A stretch of DNA of 64,000 nt. Source: Helicobacter sp. 12S02634-8. Its GTDB lineage: Bacteria; Campylobacterota; Campylobacteria; Campylobacterales; Helicobacteraceae. The notes under the pieces are model-generated. The model had not been told where the DNA came from. It saw only the letters and a list, made by a program, of their open reading frames with translations, and made no database searches. Each line of letters opens with the position of its first letter. The first letter of the stretch is position 1. This document shows positions 35,475-45,187 of this stretch, in pieces. The position numbers and the translations under genes were made by a program. The DNA lies in the NCBI RefSeq assembly GCF_002272865.1, contig NZ_MLAP01000002.1, positions 62,001 to 126,000 of the forward strand, given 5' to 3'.

Positions 35475-36419
35475 TCAGACCTTGGCTTCTTCTCTGCGCT
35501 GGAGATATTCCCACCGATTATCCACATCTTTTTGGAATTGCTCGATGATATGTTCATTTTCAGGCTTAAAAAGGTGCTTGAATCGCCCTTGTGCGCCCAG
35601 ATAATCTCTGACGGGGATAATGTTTTTGGGGCGATAGGTGATACGCACTTCCCTGCCATCAATAATCTCAAACAACGGAAATACCAAGCTATCCACAGCC
35701 AAATCACTCACTTCAACGGTCTGATTAGAATCAAAACGCCATTCAGTCGTGCAAGCACTCATCGCATTGATAAAGGTCGGACCTTGCGTGTCAATGGCTT
35801 GCTTGATTTTTTTATTCATATCTTTCCATTTATTAGGTGCAACTTGCGCGACATAAGGAGCACCATGGGCTGCCATCACAAACAAAATATCTTTTTTCTT
35901 TTCTTTTTTGCCATAGCTCACTCTGCCTGCAGGCGTGGTAGAAGTGCTCGCACCAATGGGCGTAGAGCCACTGCGCTGGCCTCCAGTATTGGCATAGACT
36001 TCATTATCTAGGCAAATATAAGTCATATCATGCCCCCTCTCAAAGCACCCACTGATCCACTGAAACCCTATATCATAAGTAGCGCCATCACCACCAAAGG
36101 CAACAAATTTAGGTCTTTGACCTGTGTATTTGCCCTTTTTAGCCAAGGCTTTATACATCGCTTCAGCGCCTGCTACAGCAGTCGAACCATTTTCAAATCC
36201 AATATGTATCCAAGGCACATCCCAAGAAGTGTAGGGATACACAGCTGTAGAAACCTCCAAGCAGCCCGTAGAGTTCCCTAGCACGATAGGCCCCTCCACA
36301 GCGTTCAAAACCTCCCGCACAATCATTCCATGAGCACACCCAGGGCATAAAAGATGTGCGCCCTCAAATTTTTCTGCAGACTTACTGAATTGTTTCAGAT
36401 TTTTAACTTCTTTTACCAT
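35475..36419 (-). CDS. porB: pyruvate:ferredoxin/flavodoxin oxidoreductase, beta subunit
   Basis: The four-subunit enzyme oxidatively decarboxylates pyruvate to acetyl-CoA, passing electrons to flavodoxin in Helicobacter. The beta subunit (314 residues) binds thiamine diphosphate: GDGATYDIGFQWISG followed by DNEVYANTGGQRSGSTP holds the GDG...N motif. The N-terminal LLCPGCAHG carries Cys ligands of the cluster. It starts 9 bases after porA and is last in porC-porD-porA-porB, before a strong terminator. Confidence 0.96.
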   Translation of the reverse strand: MVKEVKNLKQFSKSAEKFEGAHLLCPGCAHGMIVREVLNAVEGPIVLGNSTGCLEVSTAVYPYTSWDVPWIHIGFENGSTAVAGAEAMYKALAKKGKYTGQRPKFVAFGGDGATYDIGFQWISGCFERGHDMTYICLDNEVYANTGGQRSGSTPIGASTSTTPAGRVSYGKKEKKKDILFVMAAHGAPYVAQVAPNKWKDMNKKIKQAIDTQGPTFINAMSACTTEWRFDSNQTVEVSDLAVDSLVFPLFEIIDGREVRITYRPKNIIPVRDYLGAQGRFKHLFKPENEHIIEQFQKDVDNRWEYLQRREEAKV

Positions 36420-36428
36420 TTTTTCTCC

Positions 36429-37652
36429 TTAGCAAAAGCTCATCTTAGGGCCTCTGAGCCCTATGAATTGTTGAGTGGGGTGGGTCAGTTTGCCTGCTTG
36501 TGCATTTGCGTGCAGTTCAGCAAAGATACAAGAGAGATCCACTTGCGTCAAATCGCGCTCACCCAAGCCATAGATATAATTAGATAGCACAGGGTGTTTG
36601 GAATCTTTAGCCTGATAGAGGGCTGCGGCCACTTCATTGAATAGTGCTCCCATTGCCCCAGCTGGCAAGCTTTTGTCCATGATTGCAATCGCTTTGAGAT
36701 TTTTGAGGGCTTCTCCGAGTTCTAAATATGGGAAAGGTCTGAAAACGCGTATTGTAACCACACCTGCTTTGATACCTTGCTCTCTGGCCTTTTTAGCTGC
36801 CACTCTTGCTGATTCCACGGTTGTCCCTAGTGCAAATATCGCCACTTCTGCATCATCAATCCCATAGGTTTCTACGATATGGTATCGCCTCTTTGTGAGC
36901 TGGGCAAATGCTTCAAAAACTTCTTCAATCACAGGGGTAGCGTGCATCATAGCACTATGGAGTTGGGCTTTATGCTCAAAATGCCAATCCTCCTCGGCCT
37001 GTGCCCCATAAGTTGCGGGCTTTGTGAAATCTAGTAGCGGGTTTTTGCTCTGATAATCTCCGATAAATTGATAAGCGACCTCATCGCTCAAAGGACGCAC
37101 ATTTTGGGCAGTATGCGAGCTCAAAAAGCCATCTTGATTGACGATAGTGGGGATTCTGACTTGCATATTTTCTGCGATTTTAAATGCCATCAAATTAAAA
37201 TCATAGGCTTCTTGTGGGTTACAGGTGCATAGATTGATCCAGCCAGCATCTCTCCCAAGATACATATCAGAATGATCGCCGTGGATATTGAGTGGTGAAG
37301 CAAGGGCTCTATTGACTAGATTGAGCACTATAGGCAGACGCATGCCCGATGCTTGGTATAAAACCTCCACCATCAAGGCAAAGCCTTGCGAGCTTGTCGC
37401 TGTGGCTACCCGACCTCCCGCAGCAGCAGCCCCGACACACGCACTCATTGCAGCGTGCTCTGATTCTACCATCACAAACTCCCCATCTACATAGCCATTA
37501 CTCACAAAACTACCATAATTCTGCACAATGGGCGTAGAGGGCGTAATGGGATAAGCGGCCACAACATCAATCTGGGCTTGGCGCAAGGCGTGGGAAGCAG
37601 CCATATTCCCGTCCCATACCTCAATTTCTTGCAATTCAACACTGCTTGCCAT
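36429..37652 (-). CDS. porA: pyruvate:ferredoxin/flavodoxin oxidoreductase, alpha subunit
   Basis: The alpha subunit (407 residues) has the Y-P-I-T-P-S-T-P substrate motif near residue 35, VESEHAAMSACVGAAAAGGR, ATSSQGFALMVEVLYQASG and the C-terminal domain around IRVFRPFPYLEL. The start at 37652 gives MASSVELQEIEVWDGN and has AAAGGAGA 6 bases upstream; a longer frame to 37700 is not used. It lies between porD and porB with short gaps. Confidence 0.96.
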   Translation of the reverse strand: MASSVELQEIEVWDGNMAASHALRQAQIDVVAAYPITPSTPIVQNYGSFVSNGYVDGEFVMVESEHAAMSACVGAAAAGGRVATATSSQGFALMVEVLYQASGMRLPIVLNLVNRALASPLNIHGDHSDMYLGRDAGWINLCTCNPQEAYDFNLMAFKIAENMQVRIPTIVNQDGFLSSHTAQNVRPLSDEVAYQFIGDYQSKNPLLDFTKPATYGAQAEEDWHFEHKAQLHSAMMHATPVIEEVFEAFAQLTKRRYHIVETYGIDDAEVAIFALGTTVESARVAAKKAREQGIKAGVVTIRVFRPFPYLELGEALKNLKAIAIMDKSLPAGAMGALFNEVAAALYQAKDSKHPVLSNYIYGLGERDLTQVDLSCIFAELHANAQAGKLTHPTQQFIGLRGPKMSFC

Positions 37653-37666
37653 AATATCTCCTTTAG

Positions 37667-38059
37667 TTAGTTGTTCTTTTTCTCTTCTTTTTTGGGCCAT
37701 TGAGCCAAGGCAGTTTGGTTGTCTTCGTGATCACTAAACATCAATAGAGATTTAGGGTTTGTAGGGCAAACCTCCACACACACCCCACAGCCCTTGCAAT
37801 GCACATAATCCACGCCACTGAGTTTTTCATTTCTAGCAATGATGGCTGCATCAGGGCAATACACCCAGCAATTGAAACAATTGATACAAACCTCGCTATT
37901 ATGCACAGGTTTTTCAACTCGCCAATGGGCTACACTGGCTTGATAAGAGCTTTCAGGTGTGTAATTGCGTTCATCATTATGGGATTCTAATGCTTCTTGC
38001 CCTTTTTCTGCAAATGGAAACAAAATCGCTCCGATTTCAAATTCATTCCAACCCTTCAT
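37667..38059 (-). CDS. porD: pyruvate:ferredoxin/flavodoxin oxidoreductase, delta (ferredoxin-like) subunit
   Basis: The 130-residue subunit carries two [4Fe-4S] motifs, CINCFNCWVYCPD and CKGCGVCVEVCPTNP, which pass electrons from the TPP subunit to flavodoxin. The ATG at 38059 (MKGWNEFEIGA) with AAGGAG upstream is preferred over longer frames up to 38119. The length then equals that of the H. pylori subunit as I recall it. Confidence 0.95.
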   Translation of the reverse strand: MKGWNEFEIGAILFPFAEKGQEALESHNDERNYTPESSYQASVAHWRVEKPVHNSEVCINCFNCWVYCPDAAIIARNEKLSGVDYVHCKGCGVCVEVCPTNPKSLLMFSDHEDNQTALAQWPKKEEKKNN

Positions 38060-38069
38060 CGCTAGCTCC

Positions 38070-38630
38070 TTATTTGACTTCATTATACGCACGCTCAATG
38101 GCTTGCATATTTGCTTCAATGATTTTAGGGGAGAGTTTTTTACCCAAGACCTTTTTAAACGCCTCTTTGAAAAACTCTAGTTCCAAGATACCTGAAATTT
38201 TGATAAAAGCACCCAACATTGGTGCATTGGGGATTGGCTTGCCTAAGGTGTCGATAGATATTTTGATACAATCGAGTGTATAGACTTTTTTGCCCTTGAG
38301 TTCAGGCTTTTTATCCAAAAGCTCTTCTTTGCTCAAATGCGTGGTGATGATATAGGCAGTGGTGGGCTTTTCATCTGCACAAATATTTGTGATAAAAGTC
38401 AAGCCCGGATCGATCACTAGCACATAATCAGGGCTCATAAATTTCTCGTGATTTAAGATCGGTTCAGAGTCTATGCGGTTATAAGCAGTCATCGCTGCTC
38501 CACGCTTTGCTGAACCATATAGAGCAAAAGCTTGGACTTCCTTGCCCGTGCCTGCAACGACATCTGCCAACCCTTTTGCACCCGTTATAGCTCCTTGGCC
38601 AGCCCGTGAATGCCATCTGATTTGTAGCAT
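38070..38630 (-). CDS. porC: pyruvate:ferredoxin/flavodoxin oxidoreductase, gamma subunit
   Basis: The 186-residue gamma subunit begins MLQIRWHSRAGQGAITGAKG, the R-x-x-G-x-G-x-x-T/G motif of 2-oxoacid:acceptor oxidoreductase gamma chains, followed by YGSAKRGAAMTAYNRI. It is the first gene of the por operon; AAAGGAG lies just upstream. The 222-base gap before it presumably holds the operon promoter. Confidence 0.95.
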   Translation of the reverse strand: MLQIRWHSRAGQGAITGAKGLADVVAGTGKEVQAFALYGSAKRGAAMTAYNRIDSEPILNHEKFMSPDYVLVIDPGLTFITNICADEKPTTAYIITTHLSKEELLDKKPELKGKKVYTLDCIKISIDTLGKPIPNAPMLGAFIKISGILELEFFKEAFKKVLGKKLSPKIIEANMQAIERAYNEVK

Positions 38631-38852
38631 ATCTTTTCTCCTTTTGGTTGTTTAGTTTGTCGCCTTAGAAAGTCGCTCATCACAAATCAAAGATAACAAA
38701 AGCCCAAAACCTAATGCCAACATCTCATGCATTGATAAACGATACATTTCTAAACTTTTTACTATGGAATTTTACTCGATTTAACCCAATAGACAAAATA
38801 TCCCCAAAAACGGAGTTCAAATAATATTTAAATATGTGTATAAATGTAACAA

Positions 38853-39503
38853 TTAAAGGTTTTTGATTGTTCTTATGGCCTCAAGAGAATCATCAAAAAC
38901 ACGCACCCCGTCCATACAATCCCCCTCAAGCTTCTTATAACCCGTCTTAACACCTATGGGGTTGATATGGGCATTGATGGCAGATTGGATATCTAAAATA
39001 GTGTCTCCAATCATAAAGACATTTTGAGGCAGCATAGAGGGGTTGATTGAGGCAATAGCCTTGAGAATAGGCTCTTTATGGGGCTTGGGGAATTCTACAT
39101 TTTCGATACCTATGATTGTTTGGAAATACTCCAACACACCAAAATATTCTAAGAGTTTTTCAGAAAACTTAGCTGTTTTGGTCGTAACCACCCCAAGTTG
39201 TGCAAATTGCTTGGCTTCTAAAATCGATTGTGTTGCATTAGGTAACATTTTTGTCTTTTGCAGGTAAATCTCTTGGTAATGGCTTCTGTAAGCACTTATA
39301 CACTGAGGCACTTCCTGTTTTGAAACACCCAAATGCAAAAACATATCCTCCAGAGTTTCTCCCACTAACTCTGCGACACAACCAAAATCTGGCACTTGAA
39401 AACCATTACCCACACAAGCCACACAAAAGCTCTCATAAATCGCTTCTAATGAGTCAATCAAAGTGCCATCGAGGTCAAATAAAATTATTTTTTCTTTTGC
39501 CAC
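38853..39503 (-). CDS. HAD-superfamily phosphatase (phosphoglycolate phosphatase-like)
   Basis: The 216-residue protein has HAD motif I ILFDLDGTLIDS, a helical cap, motif II GVVTTKTAKF, and motifs III/IV with FPKPHKEPI and FMIGDTILDIQSAI. The closest named family is phosphoglycolate phosphatase (Gph), but HAD substrates are poorly predicted by sequence. Its start overlaps the end of the MATE gene upstream by 19 bases. Confidence 0.85.
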   Translation of the reverse strand: MAKEKIILFDLDGTLIDSLEAIYESFCVACVGNGFQVPDFGCVAELVGETLEDMFLHLGVSKQEVPQCISAYRSHYQEIYLQKTKMLPNATQSILEAKQFAQLGVVTTKTAKFSEKLLEYFGVLEYFQTIIGIENVEFPKPHKEPILKAIASINPSMLPQNVFMIGDTILDIQSAINAHINPIGVKTGYKKLEGDCMDGVRVFDDSLEAIRTIKNL

Positions 39504-40870
39504 GATACGCCTTTCTTACTGAAATGTTTGGAAAAAATCCCCGATTTGACTTCATAAGCCACGACAACCACCACGACCAAAAAGGCTAAAAACTGCGATA
39601 TAGGATAAGCCAGCCACACACCAGTGAGTCCGTATTCCTTACTCAAAATGGGGAGCAAAAACACCAAAAATATCAATGTATAACAAATTGTAATGATAAA
39701 AGAGCTCCTAGTTCTTTGGACAGATTGGAAAAATATAGCACAAGTGATATTCACTCCCAAAAAGATATAACCCAAATAATAGATATTCATCGCCTCCACC
39801 GTATCCCCTAGCAAGTAGGGATCTCTGCTGGCAATATCTGATTTTAAAAATAAACGCACCAAATACGCATCAAAACCATAAAAAATCAAATAAATCCCCA
39901 CGCCAACAAGCACAGACACGCTGATACTAAAAAGAAAAATCCCCCGCACCCTCTCTTTGCTCCCTGCTCCATAGCTAAAGCTCGCAATAGGCTGGATCCC
40001 TTGGGCGATAGAGAGCAAGACCGTAAAAAAGATGATACCACTATACATAATAATGCCATACATCGATACGCCCCTCTCCCCAGCAATACCCATGATGATA
40101 GTATTAAATAGCAACATCACAATAGCTGCACTGAGTTCAGACACAGATTGAGGGATACCACTTTTTGCCGAAGAGATGATAGCACTCAGACTAAACCTTT
40201 TGACAAAATAGAGCTTCCCTCGTTTGAATAAAAAATGCTGCAAAAGCACCAAAAACCCTATCGCATGCCCTGTAATCGTGGCTAAAGCACTCCCGTGGAT
40301 CCCCATCTCAAAGACAAACAAAAACAAATAATTCAAAATAATATTTGCCAATGAACCTACAATCATCGCGCCCATCGCTAAAATGGGGCGTTTGTCATTG
40401 ATGGCAAAGACATCACACAATGGGTGCAGCACCATGAATACTGACCCAAAAAAAATCACCCTCAAATAATCCACCACCAAAGGCTTCAATGCTTCGCTAC
40501 TCCCAAGCAGCAAGGCAATTTCATCAACAAATATATACAAAAACACTCCGATTATCAAAGTGCTGATGATGACAAAATAAAACACAGAGCTAAAAATCAA
40601 ACGCGCACGATGCACTTCATTTTTGCCTAAAAAATAAGAAACTATAGAAGCAGCTCCCAAAGAAAATAACAGCTCATAAGCAATCAGCACAGGAAACACC
40701 GGCCAACAAATACTGATAGCCCCCAAGGCCTCTTCTCCTAGCTTTTTGCCCACAAAAATCCCATCAACAGTCGAGTAAGTCGAGAGTGCTATCATCGCAC
40801 ACAAAGAGGGGATAAAATAATAAAAAAATAGCTTTTTTATCGAATCATTTTTCAAATCAATATCAAACAT
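39485..40870 (-). CDS. MATE family efflux transporter
   Basis: The 461-residue protein has twelve membrane helices in two similar halves and the MATE/NorM-type start FYYFIPSLCAMIALSTYSTVDGIFVGKKLG. Conserved pieces include SICWPVFPVLIAYELLFSLGAAS and GIAQGIQPIASFSYGAG (here SIAQGIQP). It probably exports cationic drugs using a Na+ or H+ gradient; it belongs to the DinF/bacterial-archaeal MATE branch. A polysaccharide flippase role is less likely from position and sequence. Confidence 0.88.
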   Translation of the reverse strand: MFDIDLKNDSIKKLFFYYFIPSLCAMIALSTYSTVDGIFVGKKLGEEALGAISICWPVFPVLIAYELLFSLGAASIVSYFLGKNEVHRARLIFSSVFYFVIISTLIIGVFLYIFVDEIALLLGSSEALKPLVVDYLRVIFFGSVFMVLHPLCDVFAINDKRPILAMGAMIVGSLANIILNYLFLFVFEMGIHGSALATITGHAIGFLVLLQHFLFKRGKLYFVKRFSLSAIISSAKSGIPQSVSELSAAIVMLLFNTIIMGIAGERGVSMYGIIMYSGIIFFTVLLSIAQGIQPIASFSYGAGSKERVRGIFLFSISVSVLVGVGIYLIFYGFDAYLVRLFLKSDIASRDPYLLGDTVEAMNIYYLGYIFLGVNITCAIFFQSVQRTRSSFIITICYTLIFLVFLLPILSKEYGLTGVWLAYPISQFLAFLVVVVVVAYEVKSGIFSKHFSKKGVSWQKKK

Positions 40871-41035
40871 AAAACCACCTAAACAGCCTTGTTGCTGCCA
40901 TCAAATCTATAACAGAGTGTAAGATCCATCAAGAGAGAAATGCTAAAGATTAAATGTAGATTAAAAAACCAAATATCCAAAAATCGGAGTCGCAAACAGA
41001 CACGCAAAGTGTGAAAAACTCTGCGTATGGGGAGA

Positions 41036-41425
41036 TTATCTTTTTGAGAATTGTGGGCTTCTTCGAGCCTTTTTCTTTCCATATTTCTTTCTTTCGACCG
41101 TCCTAGAGTCCCTAGTGAGCAGGCCTTTTGGTTTCAAGATCGCTCGAAAAGACACATCATAAGCGTTCAATGCCTTAGATATTCCGTGTCTTAAGGCTTC
41201 AGCCTGAGCAGAATAACCCCCGCCTAAAGTCACAGCACAAATATCTACAGATTTGTCTTGCTTAGTGAGGATCAAAGGCTGCATGACTTTCATTTTGATT
41301 GCTTCATGGCCACCTAGCCACTCCCCTAAACTCTGATTATTCACAGATATTTTGCCACTACCACTTGCAAGCCAAACTTTTGCTATCGCTGTCTTTCTTT
41401 TCCCTGTCGCATAAATTTTTGCCAT
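41036..41425 (-). CDS. rpsI: 30S ribosomal protein S9
   Basis: The 129-residue protein has [17 protein letters not shown] at the start, [19 protein letters not shown] in the middle and the basic C-terminal tail ending SPQFSKR, which reaches the ribosomal P site. It starts 10 bases after rplM, the universal S9/L13 pair. Confidence 0.97.
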   Translation of the reverse strand: MAKIYATGKRKTAIAKVWLASGSGKISVNNQSLGEWLGGHEAIKMKVMQPLILTKQDKSVDICAVTLGGGYSAQAEALRHGISKALNAYDVSFRAILKPKGLLTRDSRTVERKKYGKKKARRSPQFSKR

Positions 41426-41435
41426 CTAAATTCCT

Positions 41436-41861
41436 TTATTTACTTTTTGTGATTTGAGCAGTATGTGGGTGTTCGCTGCTTTTATAAACTTTGAGTTTTT
41501 TGATCATTGCTCGACCGAGCTTAGTTTTTGGGAGCATACCACGGACAGCAAGATAAAAAAGCTTTTCAGGGTTTTTTTCTAGCATTTCTTTGAGCGTCTT
41601 GCTCTTGGTGCTGCCAAAATAGCCTGAGTGGGTGAAATACTCTTTGTCTTCAAGTTTCATACCAGAAAACTGCACCAATGGGGCATTGACAATCACGACA
41701 AAATCCCCACAATCTACATTTGGCGTATAACAAGGCTTGTGCTTGCCTCTTAAAAGTGTCGCCACCTCTGTGATCAAGCGCCCAAATACTTTGTCTTTAG
41801 CATCCAAAACAACCCAATCGCGTTTGATTTCATTGACTTTAGCAGTCTTTGTAATATCCAT
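41436..41861 (-). CDS. rplM: 50S ribosomal protein L13
   Basis: The 141-residue protein begins MDITKTAKVNEIKRDWVVLD and carries the family block GRLITEVATLLRGKHKP and the signature VRGMLPKTKLGRAMIKKLKV. It is first in the rplM-rpsI operon; the 90-base gap before it contains a TATCATAAT-type -10 element read on the minus strand. Confidence 0.97.
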   Translation of the reverse strand: MDITKTAKVNEIKRDWVVLDAKDKVFGRLITEVATLLRGKHKPCYTPNVDCGDFVVIVNAPLVQFSGMKLEDKEYFTHSGYFGSTKSKTLKEMLEKNPEKLFYLAVRGMLPKTKLGRAMIKKLKVYKSSEHPHTAQITKSK

Positions 41862-41951
41862 TGCATTACCTTTAAAATAATTTCTAACAATTTTTTGCGT
41901 CGCGTATTATGATAGAATAAAACTTACATTTTGCTTAACTTAAGCTATTTC

Positions 41952-42419
41952 TTATCTAAAAGCTTGCTCTTGATACTCCAAAATCCGTTTATTTTCTTTG
42001 CTGATATGGTATGCTTCATCATAGGCCTTTTGGATCACTGAGCGCAAAATATCCCTTTGTGTTTCATACCCCTTATCTCCGAGCATATCGAGCACGATAG
42101 CATAGAGCTGGATATCGCCCACCACAGCATCAAAAGCCCTATCTCTATCTTGCATATAGGTTTTTTCATCTTTGGCATACTCTCCCACACGCATCATCAC
42201 GCGACTGAAAATTTTGAGTGCTAAATTATTGGGTTTTATCATCTTATCAATGAGGGCTTTAGCGCGTTTGAGCTGCGCGTCTAAATCAGGGCGCCCCAAA
42301 TACACTAACACAGGAAAAAGCAACATCAAGGTATCGATTTTTGACCCCAAAGAACGGGTTTGCCATAGAATCAAAAGCTTTTGGATTGGTGTGAATTTGT
42401 GGTATAAAAACTCAGCCAT
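41952..42419 (-). CDS. conserved soluble protein of unknown function
   Basis: The 155-residue protein is predicted all-helical, with no signal or membrane segment. Features are a hydrophobic LGSKIDTLMLLFPVLVYLG near residue 30 and a charged helical second half (DKGYETQRDILRSVIQKAYD). I do not recognise a family. It begins at the base next to the argB stop and so is probably translated with argB; a role linked to argB is not implied. Confidence 0.68.
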   Translation of the reverse strand: MAEFLYHKFTPIQKLLILWQTRSLGSKIDTLMLLFPVLVYLGRPDLDAQLKRAKALIDKMIKPNNLALKIFSRVMMRVGEYAKDEKTYMQDRDRAFDAVVGDIQLYAIVLDMLGDKGYETQRDILRSVIQKAYDEAYHISKENKRILEYQEQAFR

Positions 42420-43268
42420 TTAGATGATTTCCGTCCCGATACCTGTGCTCGTGAATAGCTCTAAAAGCAATGAATGTTCAATCCGTCCATCGATGATATG
42501 GACTTTTTGCACGCCATTTTCAATACACTGCAAGCTCGCCTCTAGCTTGGGGAGCATACCCCCTATGATCACTCCATTGGCTTTGAGTGTATGGATTTGC
42601 TCTTTGGTGAGTGTGGGAATGAGCTGACCTTGCGCATCCAGCACGCCCTTAGTGTCTGTGAGAAAGACCACTCTAAAAGCCTGCAAAGATTTAGCGATCT
42701 CACAAGCGACAATATCTGCGTTGATATTATAGCCCAAATGTCCGATCCCCTCACCCCCTGCAATCGGAGCAATCACGGGGACAAAGCCCTTTTCTAAAAG
42801 CGTTGCAAGCAGTGTCGTATCTACTTGTGTGATCTCGCCTGTATAGCCCAGCTTGCCCCCATCTTTTGGTCTGGCTTCAAACAGCCCTCCATCTTTGCCA
42901 CTCAAGCCTACAGCCTTGATACCTTGATGGTTCAAGAACGCACTGAGCTCTTTGTTGATATTCCCGCTTAAGACCATCTCGATGATAGGCATACTCTCTT
43001 GTGTGCTCACCCGATAGCCCTCGATAAATTCGCTCTCTATCCCCAAACGCCCTAGCATAGTCGTGATATCCTTGCCCCCACCATGGACAATAATAGGCTT
43101 GATACCTAGCATATACATCATCACAACATCTTTGGCAAACTGCTCTTTGAGCTTTGGATTGACCTGTGCTGACCCACCATATTTGATCACAACAATCTGA
43201 TTGCGGAACACTTTGATAAAAGGCAATGAATCGAGCAAAATATCAGCAATTTTTATCCTTGATTCCAT
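42420..43268 (-). CDS. argB: acetylglutamate kinase
   Basis: ArgB phosphorylates N-acetylglutamate, the second step of arginine synthesis. The 282-residue protein has the amino-acid-kinase blocks VVIKYGGSAQVNPKLKEQFA, PIIVHGGGKDITTML, GLSGKDGGLFEARP and INADIVACEIA, with KLEASLQCIENGVQKVHIIDG at the end. H. pylori is an arginine auxotroph lacking this gene, so its presence sets this organism apart. No other arg genes are nearby. Confidence 0.96.
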   Translation of the reverse strand: MESRIKIADILLDSLPFIKVFRNQIVVIKYGGSAQVNPKLKEQFAKDVVMMYMLGIKPIIVHGGGKDITTMLGRLGIESEFIEGYRVSTQESMPIIEMVLSGNINKELSAFLNHQGIKAVGLSGKDGGLFEARPKDGGKLGYTGEITQVDTTLLATLLEKGFVPVIAPIAGGEGIGHLGYNINADIVACEIAKSLQAFRVVFLTDTKGVLDAQGQLIPTLTKEQIHTLKANGVIIGGMLPKLEASLQCIENGVQKVHIIDGRIEHSLLLELFTSTGIGTEII

Positions 43269-43338
43269 GGGGCCTCTTTTTGATAAAATTAAAGTATGCT
43301 ATTATATTAAAAACTAGTCAAAAATTTAAGGACACCCA

Positions 43339-44277
43339 ATGAAAATAGTTTTCTTAGATGCAAAAACACTCGGAGATGCTGATTTAAGCCCTATAGAGAG
43401 CTTAGGTGAGTTGATCACTTATCCTACAACAACAAAAGAGCAAATACTCTCACGATGCAAAGACGCTGCGATTATCCTCACCAATAAAGTCATCTTAGAT
43501 GCGCCCACACTCAAAGCGCTCAAGGCTCTCAAGCTCATCTGTGTGACTGCCACAGGGACAAATATCATCGATATGCAAGCTGCTAAAGAACTAGGGATTG
43601 TGGTAAAAAATGTCGCAGGATACTCAACACAAAGCGTAGCCCAGCATACCCTCACTTTGGCCTTAAACTTGCTTTCAAAAATCCATTATTATGACTACTA
43701 TTGCAAAAATGCGCAGTGGTGTCAAAGCGATACTTTTATGCATCTCAATGGAGGGCTTTGCGAGCTAGATGGCAAACAATGGGGGATTATCGGACTTGGA
43801 GCGATCGGAGAGAGAGTAGCAAAGCTAGCTTGTGGCTTTGGAGCAAATATCAGCTACACTTCCACAAGTGGTAAAAATATCCACCCCCACTACCCCCAAA
43901 AAACCCTCCATGACCTCCTCACACAAAGCGATATCATCTCTATCCACGCACCCCTCAATGACCAAACCAAAAATCTCATCACGCACAAAGAACTCCAGAG
44001 TCTAAAAGATGGAACGATACTCATCAATGTAGGGCGTGGAGGGATTGTCAATGAAGCAGATATGGCTAAGATTTTAGAAACTAAAAATATTTTCTTTGGC
44101 ACTGATGTGCTAGAAATCGAGCCAATGCAAGCTGGGCACCCCTTTTTGAATCCTAAAATTCATGACAAAATCATCTTGACCCCACACATTGCTTGGGCTT
44201 ATGGCAACGCACGCAAAAAACTGCTCGAAATGGTGATAGCCAATATCAAAAGCTTCATTGAAGACACAAATCCCTAA
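43339..44277 (+). CDS. D-isomer specific 2-hydroxyacid dehydrogenase
   Basis: The 312-residue protein has the NAD-binding loop WGIIGLGAIGERVAKLA (GxGxxG), the catalytic Arg region INVGRGGIVNEADMA, the Glu in VLEIEPM and the catalytic His in LTPHIAWA. It resembles the H. pylori HP0096 group and glycerate/hydroxypyruvate reductases. The exact 2-hydroxyacid is unknown. It is divergent from argB, with 70 bases between starts. Confidence 0.9.
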   Translation: MKIVFLDAKTLGDADLSPIESLGELITYPTTTKEQILSRCKDAAIILTNKVILDAPTLKALKALKLICVTATGTNIIDMQAAKELGIVVKNVAGYSTQSVAQHTLTLALNLLSKIHYYDYYCKNAQWCQSDTFMHLNGGLCELDGKQWGIIGLGAIGERVAKLACGFGANISYTSTSGKNIHPHYPQKTLHDLLTQSDIISIHAPLNDQTKNLITHKELQSLKDGTILINVGRGGIVNEADMAKILETKNIFFGTDVLEIEPMQAGHPFLNPKIHDKIILTPHIAWAYGNARKKLLEMVIANIKSFIEDTNP

Positions 44278-44290
44278 ACCTCTTCCAACA

Positions 44291-44318
44291 CCCCCATTTT
44301 TCCAAAAAATAGGGGGGG
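44291..44318. terminator. hairpin after the 2-hydroxyacid dehydrogenase gene
   Basis: CCCCCATTTTT pairs with AAAAAT-A-GGGGG (one bulged A, 3-base loop), 13 bases after the stop codon. No T tract follows on either strand, so termination is uncertain. The G run here is seven long. Confidence 0.5.
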
Positions 44319-44396
44319 CAAGAGCTCAAAAACACAAAAAATCAAGGCAAATGCGTATTGTGCATAGAATCAATCCATAAGAGGATTGATGGGAAA

Positions 44397-45173
44397 TTAA
44401 TGTTTGCGGGAATAATGGCTAAAAAAGTCAGCCACAAAAGCAGCAAATATAGCAATCATTACAGCAGAGATCACCAAAAAAATCCACATTTTTGTCTGCG
44501 TGAGCTGTGAAGACACATTTGTCCATACCACCATATCTTCAATATCGCCATCTTGTTTTTTGGAAAGTTCGCTTGCAATCACGACGCCATTTTTGAGAAT
44601 CTCTTGGATTTGGGATTCTAAGAGTGCAAAATCTGCTTGTTTGTTTGATGGTGTTTTTTGATTATAGGCATCATAAATTCCCTTCAGATATGCCTTGATA
44701 CTCGCTGATTGGGGAGAGTTTTGGATATACCAAGTGATCATATCGGCATATTTTTGAGCAAGGGCTTTGTCTTTTGCTTCGATATTGATCCAAAAAATAT
44801 CTGGAGTTTGTGGAGAAGGCGGGATTGTGACTTCCATATTTTGAATCGATTGGATTGCTTGGGAATCGACTTGAGTTTGCTTGATATTTTGCTTGAGGAG
44901 GTTGAGATTTTGCGTGATGACACGATTGGAGAGGAGAGCTCTGGTATCCCCTAAGGGGATCATCAAGCTTTTTGATTGGATCGAGAAGAGATAATGGTCA
45001 GCTTGCTTGGTCTTTTGGGTGTGGGATTTTTGATTTTGTGTGTCTTGATATTGGATAAAAGCAATGCCTAGCCCCATCAGGATAATAAATACAATTAACA
45101 TGACCTTATAATGCCTCACAAATAAATACAAAAACTCCCTAGAATCAAGCTCTTTAGGTGCTGTGTCTTTCAT
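44397..45173 (-). CDS. Wzz-like chain-length determinant
   Basis: The product of about 258 residues has two membrane helices near its ends (VMLIVFIILMGLGIAFIQY at about 25-43 and MWIFLVISAVMIAIFAAFV near 230) bracketing a periplasmic helical domain, the topology of Wzz polysaccharide co-polymerases that set O-chain length. The start at 45173 has AAAGGAG 4 bases upstream; the frame continues to 45191 without a ribosome site. It follows a Wzy-like polymerase gene by 14 bases. Sequence similarity to named Wzz proteins is weak, so the call relies on topology and partner. Confidence 0.75.
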   Translation of the reverse strand: MKDTAPKELDSREFLYLFVRHYKVMLIVFIILMGLGIAFIQYQDTQNQKSHTQKTKQADHYLFSIQSKSLMIPLGDTRALLSNRVITQNLNLLKQNIKQTQVDSQAIQSIQNMEVTIPPSPQTPDIFWINIEAKDKALAQKYADMITWYIQNSPQSASIKAYLKGIYDAYNQKTPSNKQADFALLESQIQEILKNGVVIASELSKKQDGDIEDMVVWTNVSSQLTQTKMWIFLVISAVMIAIFAAFVADFFSHYSRKH

Positions 45174-45187
45174 CAAACTCCTTTCAG

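Noticed and set aside
44311-44318. G7 run as a phase-variation tract
   Set aside because: It is short, intergenic and better explained as one arm of the hairpin after the dehydrogenase gene.
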